From: Mycobacterium sp. EPa45
GTDB lineage: Bacteria; Actinomycetota; Actinomycetes; Mycobacteriales; Mycobacteriaceae
Direction: 5' to 3'
Length of the DNA stretch: 64,000 nucleotides
NCBI RefSeq assembly: GCF_001021385.1
Contig: NZ_CP011773.1
Span: 2,666,001 to 2,730,000, forward strand
This document shows, one piece after another, positions 61,497 through 64,000 of this stretch. A program made the translations under genes and the position numbers. Position 1 is the first letter of the stretch, and the number at the start of each line of letters is the position of its first letter. The notes beneath the pieces were generated by a model. That model saw only the letters and a list, made by a program, of their open reading frames with translations, did not search any database and was not told the DNA's origin.

Positions 61497-62708
61497 ATGA
61501 CTTTCTCCCTTGAACTGCCAGAAGAAGTCGTCCATGTCCGCGACTGGGTACACCAGTTCGCCGCCGACGTGGTGCGACCCGCGGCCGCCGAGTGGGACGA
61601 GCGCGAAGAAACCCCCTGGCCGCTGATCCAGGAGGCCGCCAAAGTCGGCCTGTACACCCCCGAACTGTTCGCCGAGATGTCCGCCGAACCCTCCGGCCTC
61701 GGGATGATCACGGTGTTCGAGGAGCTGTTCTGGGGTGACGCCGGTATCGCCCTGTCCATCCTGGGCACCGGGCTGGCCGCCGCGGCGCTGGCCGCCAACG
61801 GCACCCCCGAGCAGCTCGGCCACTGGCTGCCCGAGATGTTCGGCACGCCTGGCGATCCGCATCTCGCCGCGTTCTGCTCCTCGGAACCCGGCGCGGGCTC
61901 CGACGTCGGTGCGGTCCGCACCCGCGCCCGCTACGAGGAAGCCACCGACGAATGGGTGCTTGACGGCACCAAGACCTGGGCCACCAACGGCGGGATCGCC
62001 AACGTCCACATCGTGGTCGCCTCCGTGCACCCCGAGCTGGGGACCCGGGGTCAGGCCACGTTCATCATCCCGCCGAACACGCCCGGCTTCTCGCAGGGAC
62101 AGAAGTTCAAGAAGCACGGCATCCGCGCCTCGCACACTGCCGAGGTGGTGCTCGACAACGTGCGCCTGCCCGGCAATCTGATCCTGGGCGGAATGGAGAA
62201 ATTCGAGCAGCGAGTCGCCCGCGCCCGGGAGGGCAAGCGCACCTCCGGGCAGGCCGCGATGGCGACCTTTGAGCGCACCCGTCCTGCCGTGGGTGCGATG
62301 GCGCTGGGTGTGGCCCGGGCCGCCTACGAGTACGCCCTCGAATATGCCTGCCAGCGTGAGCAATTCGGTCGTCCGATCGGTGACTTCCAGGGCACGGGTT
62401 TCAAGCTGGCGGACATGAAGAGCCGTATCGACGCCTCCCGGCTGCTGATCTGGCGTGCCGGCTGGATGATGCGCAACAACAAGCCGTTTGCCTCGGCGGA
62501 GGGCTCGATGGCCAAGCTGTTCGCCAGCGAAACCGCGGTGTACGTCACCGACGAGGCGATCCAGATCCTCGGCGGCAACGGCTACACCCGCGACTACCCG
62601 GTCGAGCGGATGCACCGCGATGCGAAGATCTTCACGATTTTCGAAGGCACCAGCGAGATTCAGCGACTGGTGATCGCGCGGGCGTTGACGGGTCTGCCGC
62701 TGCGTTGA
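61497..62708 (+). CDS. Acyl-CoA dehydrogenase (FadE-type)
   Basis: This 403-residue homotetramer-type enzyme has a complete core: [18 protein letters not shown] and [22 protein letters not shown] in the middle beta domain (FAD and substrate), and the C-terminal helices with [46 protein letters not shown] and [16 protein letters not shown]. The last contains the usual catalytic-Glu region, IFEGTSEIQ. It oxidises acyl-CoA to the enoyl form in beta-oxidation; chain specificity is unknown. The start is ATG at 61497. It is the only gene of its strand here and sits under the palindrome at 61399. It ends next to a convergent SDR gene. Confidence 0.92.
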   Translation: MTFSLELPEEVVHVRDWVHQFAADVVRPAAAEWDEREETPWPLIQEAAKVGLYTPELFAEMSAEPSGLGMITVFEELFWGDAGIALSILGTGLAAAALAANGTPEQLGHWLPEMFGTPGDPHLAAFCSSEPGAGSDVGAVRTRARYEEATDEWVLDGTKTWATNGGIANVHIVVASVHPELGTRGQATFIIPPNTPGFSQGQKFKKHGIRASHTAEVVLDNVRLPGNLILGGMEKFEQRVARAREGKRTSGQAAMATFERTRPAVGAMALGVARAAYEYALEYACQREQFGRPIGDFQGTGFKLADMKSRIDASRLLIWRAGWMMRNNKPFASAEGSMAKLFASETAVYVTDEAIQILGGNGYTRDYPVERMHRDAKIFTIFEGTSEIQRLVIARALTGLPLR

Positions 62709-63485
62709 CTAGTCGCCGAGGTCGGGCGCCCAGGCCACGCCGTTGATGTGGCCGCCACCGTCGGCGAACAGCGTATTGCCGGTGAGATAGCGCGACCCCT
62801 CGCTGGCCAAGAACACTGCGACCGGGGCGATGTCGTCATACGGGTCGCCCATCCTGCCCATCGGGTTCGCGGCATCGGCGATAGCCTCGATCTCGGGGTG
62901 CTGCGCAGCCACGGCCAGGAAGGCCTGGCTCTTGGCGGCTGGGCAGATCGCGTTGACGGTCACCCCGGTCGGCGCCCATTCCCGCGCGGCGGTGCGAGTG
63001 AGTGTGCGCAGCGCCTCCTTGGCGGCGTTGTACTCCAGCGAGCCGACGTGGGCATTGACGCCGTTGAGGCTGCACATGTTGATCACCCGGCCCCAGCCGC
63101 GTCCCTTCATGTGGCCGAAGGCCGCCCGCATCGCCCAGAACGGGCCGTAATAGCCGACGGCGAGGCCGTGCGCGAGTTCCTCGTCGGTCTTGCTCTCCAC
63201 CCGTCCGATGCCGCCGCCACCCCAGGCGTTGTTCACCAGGACGTCGATGGAGCCGTATTTGGAAATCGCTGCGGTGACGGCGTTCTCCACCTGGTCCCGC
63301 TTCGAGACGTCGGTGGCGACGAACAGTCCGCCGATCTCGTCTGCCACTGAAGTTCCCGTCGCGGAATCGAATTCGGCCACCACGACGCGGGCGCCTTCGT
63401 CGGCGAATTTCCGGGCGATACCCGCACCGATTCCGGCGCCGGCACCGGTGACCAGCGCGACCTTGCCCTCCAGTGCACCGCTCAC
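62709..63485 (-). CDS. Short-chain dehydrogenase/reductase
   Basis: This 258-residue classical SDR has NAD(P)-binding TGAGAGIG near residues 14-21, VLVNNAWGGGG (the NNAG position), a catalytic Ser in INMCSLNGVN, and YNAAK (Tyr and Lys at the usual 4-residue spacing). The SLEYNAAKEALRTLTRTAAREW stretch is normal. It starts at the GTG at 63485, overlapping the SnoaL-like stop by 4 bp. The pair is likely one operon with the gene further upstream. The substrate is unknown; steroid or cyclic alcohol oxidations are common for such neighbours. It is the functional counterpart in class of the remnant at 11132, but not a clear copy. Confidence 0.9.
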   Translation of the reverse strand: MSGALEGKVALVTGAGAGIGAGIARKFADEGARVVVAEFDSATGTSVADEIGGLFVATDVSKRDQVENAVTAAISKYGSIDVLVNNAWGGGGIGRVESKTDEELAHGLAVGYYGPFWAMRAAFGHMKGRGWGRVINMCSLNGVNAHVGSLEYNAAKEALRTLTRTAAREWAPTGVTVNAICPAAKSQAFLAVAAQHPEIEAIADAANPMGRMGDPYDDIAPVAVFLASEGSRYLTGNTLFADGGGHINGVAWAPDLGD

Positions 63486-63958
63486 CGGGCGAATCCTGCC
63501 GCAATCAGCGCAAAAGCCTGACCGCTGCCGTCGAGCTGGCGGGCGGTGCGGCTGACGATCTCCCAGCCGCTTCCGGTCCGCCGGAGCCGGATCAGGTGCA
63601 CGCCCGCGCGGGCGACGGCGAAGCCACGGGACTCGCGGCGCACCAGCAGCATGGACTGGCAGATCGCGACAGCCGTATCGCCGTCGATGGTCACCGCGGG
63701 CGGCCCGAAGAAATGACAGCAGCCGCGGGCGATCAAGCCCTGGTGCTCCTCGGAACGCACCATGGCGGCGACATCGTCGCGGCTGGACATCTGCCAGTCG
63801 CCGGTGTCGTAGCCGCCGTCGACGGCCCAGAGCGCGGCAACGGCGTCGGGGTCACCGGAGTCGACGAGTGGGCCGTAGGAGGCGATGAGCCGGGCGACAT
63901 CACGTTCATCCTCAAGGGCTTTGAGGCGTCGCTCGAGGTCCTGCAGGGTGTCGCTCAC
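63482..63958 (-). CDS. SnoaL-like (NTF2-fold) protein
   Basis: This 158-residue protein has an early coiled-coil-like helix (LQDLERRLKALEDERDV) and the SnoaL/NTF2-like cone fold: RLIASYGPLVDSGDPDAVAALWAVDGGYDTGDW (helix, loop and first strands) and CHFFGPPAVTIDGDTAVAICQSMLLVRR later. It may be a small-molecule isomerase, hydrolase or carrier; the fold gives no single function. The start is GTG at 63958. It overlaps the downstream SDR gene by 4 bp and so is translated with it. It follows the end of another minus-strand gene by 10 bp. Confidence 0.8.
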   Translation of the reverse strand: MSDTLQDLERRLKALEDERDVARLIASYGPLVDSGDPDAVAALWAVDGGYDTGDWQMSSRDDVAAMVRSEEHQGLIARGCCHFFGPPAVTIDGDTAVAICQSMLLVRRESRGFAVARAGVHLIRLRRTGSGWEIVSRTARQLDGSGQAFALIAAGFAR

Positions 63959-63968
63959 GGTTTCCTCT

Positions 63969-64000
63969 CTACAGTTCGCCGGACAGGTCCTTCAATGCGG
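63969..64000 (-). CDS. 3' end of an unidentified minus-strand gene
   Basis: The minus strand reads ALKDLSGEL and a TAG stop at 63971-63969, 10 bp before the SnoaL-like gene start. Only about ten codons lie in the window, so the product cannot be named. The tight spacing suggests that it belongs to the same operon as the SnoaL-like and SDR genes. A chance reading is possible with so few codons. Confidence 0.35.
   Translation of the reverse strand, partial: ALKDLSGEL

Overview
The window is about 64 kb of high-GC DNA from a mycobacterium, most likely a non-tuberculous, rapidly growing (Mycolicibacterium-type) species. The basis is gene content: an MmpS/MmpL pair, DUF732 and Ddn-like DUF385 proteins, several FadE acyl-CoA dehydrogenases, a mycobacterial Rel, and a conserved block (gabT, yajC-secD-secF, peptide-binding lipoprotein, apt, rel, ppiB, metallo-hydrolase, hisS, aspS and the amidoligase/transglutaminase genes). 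From memory, this block corresponds to the Rv2566-Rv2589 neighbourhood of M. tuberculosis. GTG starts and 1-8 bp stop/start overlaps are common. I saw no tRNA, rRNA, CRISPR array, insertion sequence or prophage, and no gene-free stretch longer than about 250 bp.

Layout. Positions 1-2818: an aldehyde dehydrogenase (cut by the window edge) coupled to gabT, then a nitroreductase. 2951-11130: protein export (yajC, secD, secF), an oligopeptide-binding lipoprotein, purine salvage (apt) and the stringent-response enzyme Rel. 11132-16346: a decayed short-chain dehydrogenase, two small exported proteins, two tandem membrane-anchored cyclophilins, a metallo-hydrolase coupled to hisS, and a DUF732 protein. 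16590-19677: a YbjN-like gene and a three-gene operon (exported catalase-like peroxidase, cytochrome b561, DUF2330). 19742-24515: a complete urea ABC importer, urtABCDE, on the minus strand. 24720-29557: an exported protein, an acetyltransferase, a ketopantoate-reductase-like enzyme, a small membrane protein, a radical SAM protein and an esterase. 29570-35552: a TetR-controlled acyl-CoA block (two adjacent FadE genes, an amidohydrolase, the TetR regulator, a thioesterase, DUF427). 35549-45633: hydrolases, a zinc metallopeptidase, a second esterase, aspS and two flavin/F420-type small enzymes, a thiolase facing an HxlR regulator, and a condensation-type acyltransferase. 45790-51049: mmpS-mmpL, DUF389 and a Pro/Thr-rich membrane protein. 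51100-59191: a four-gene peptide-ligation/proteolysis operon. 59193-64000: a serine beta-lactamase-fold esterase, a DUF3097 protein with Toprim-like motifs, another FadE under a perfect palindrome, an SDR, a SnoaL-like protein and the last codons of one more gene.

The most interesting unit is 51100-59191. Four tightly packed genes encode a transglutaminase fused to a predicted amidoligase (DUF2126), a circularly permuted ATP-grasp/alpha-E protein, a second transglutaminase and a zinc-ribbon HExxH peptidase. This pairs two likely amide-bond-forming enzymes with three likely amide-cleaving ones, with no known product. Other points worth attention are two near-identical TetR operators (15 of 17 bases) that define a small acyl-CoA regulon, a 19-bp perfect palindrome upstream of a FadE gene, an acyltransferase-mmpS-mmpL cassette, and the decayed dehydrogenase at 11132-11456.
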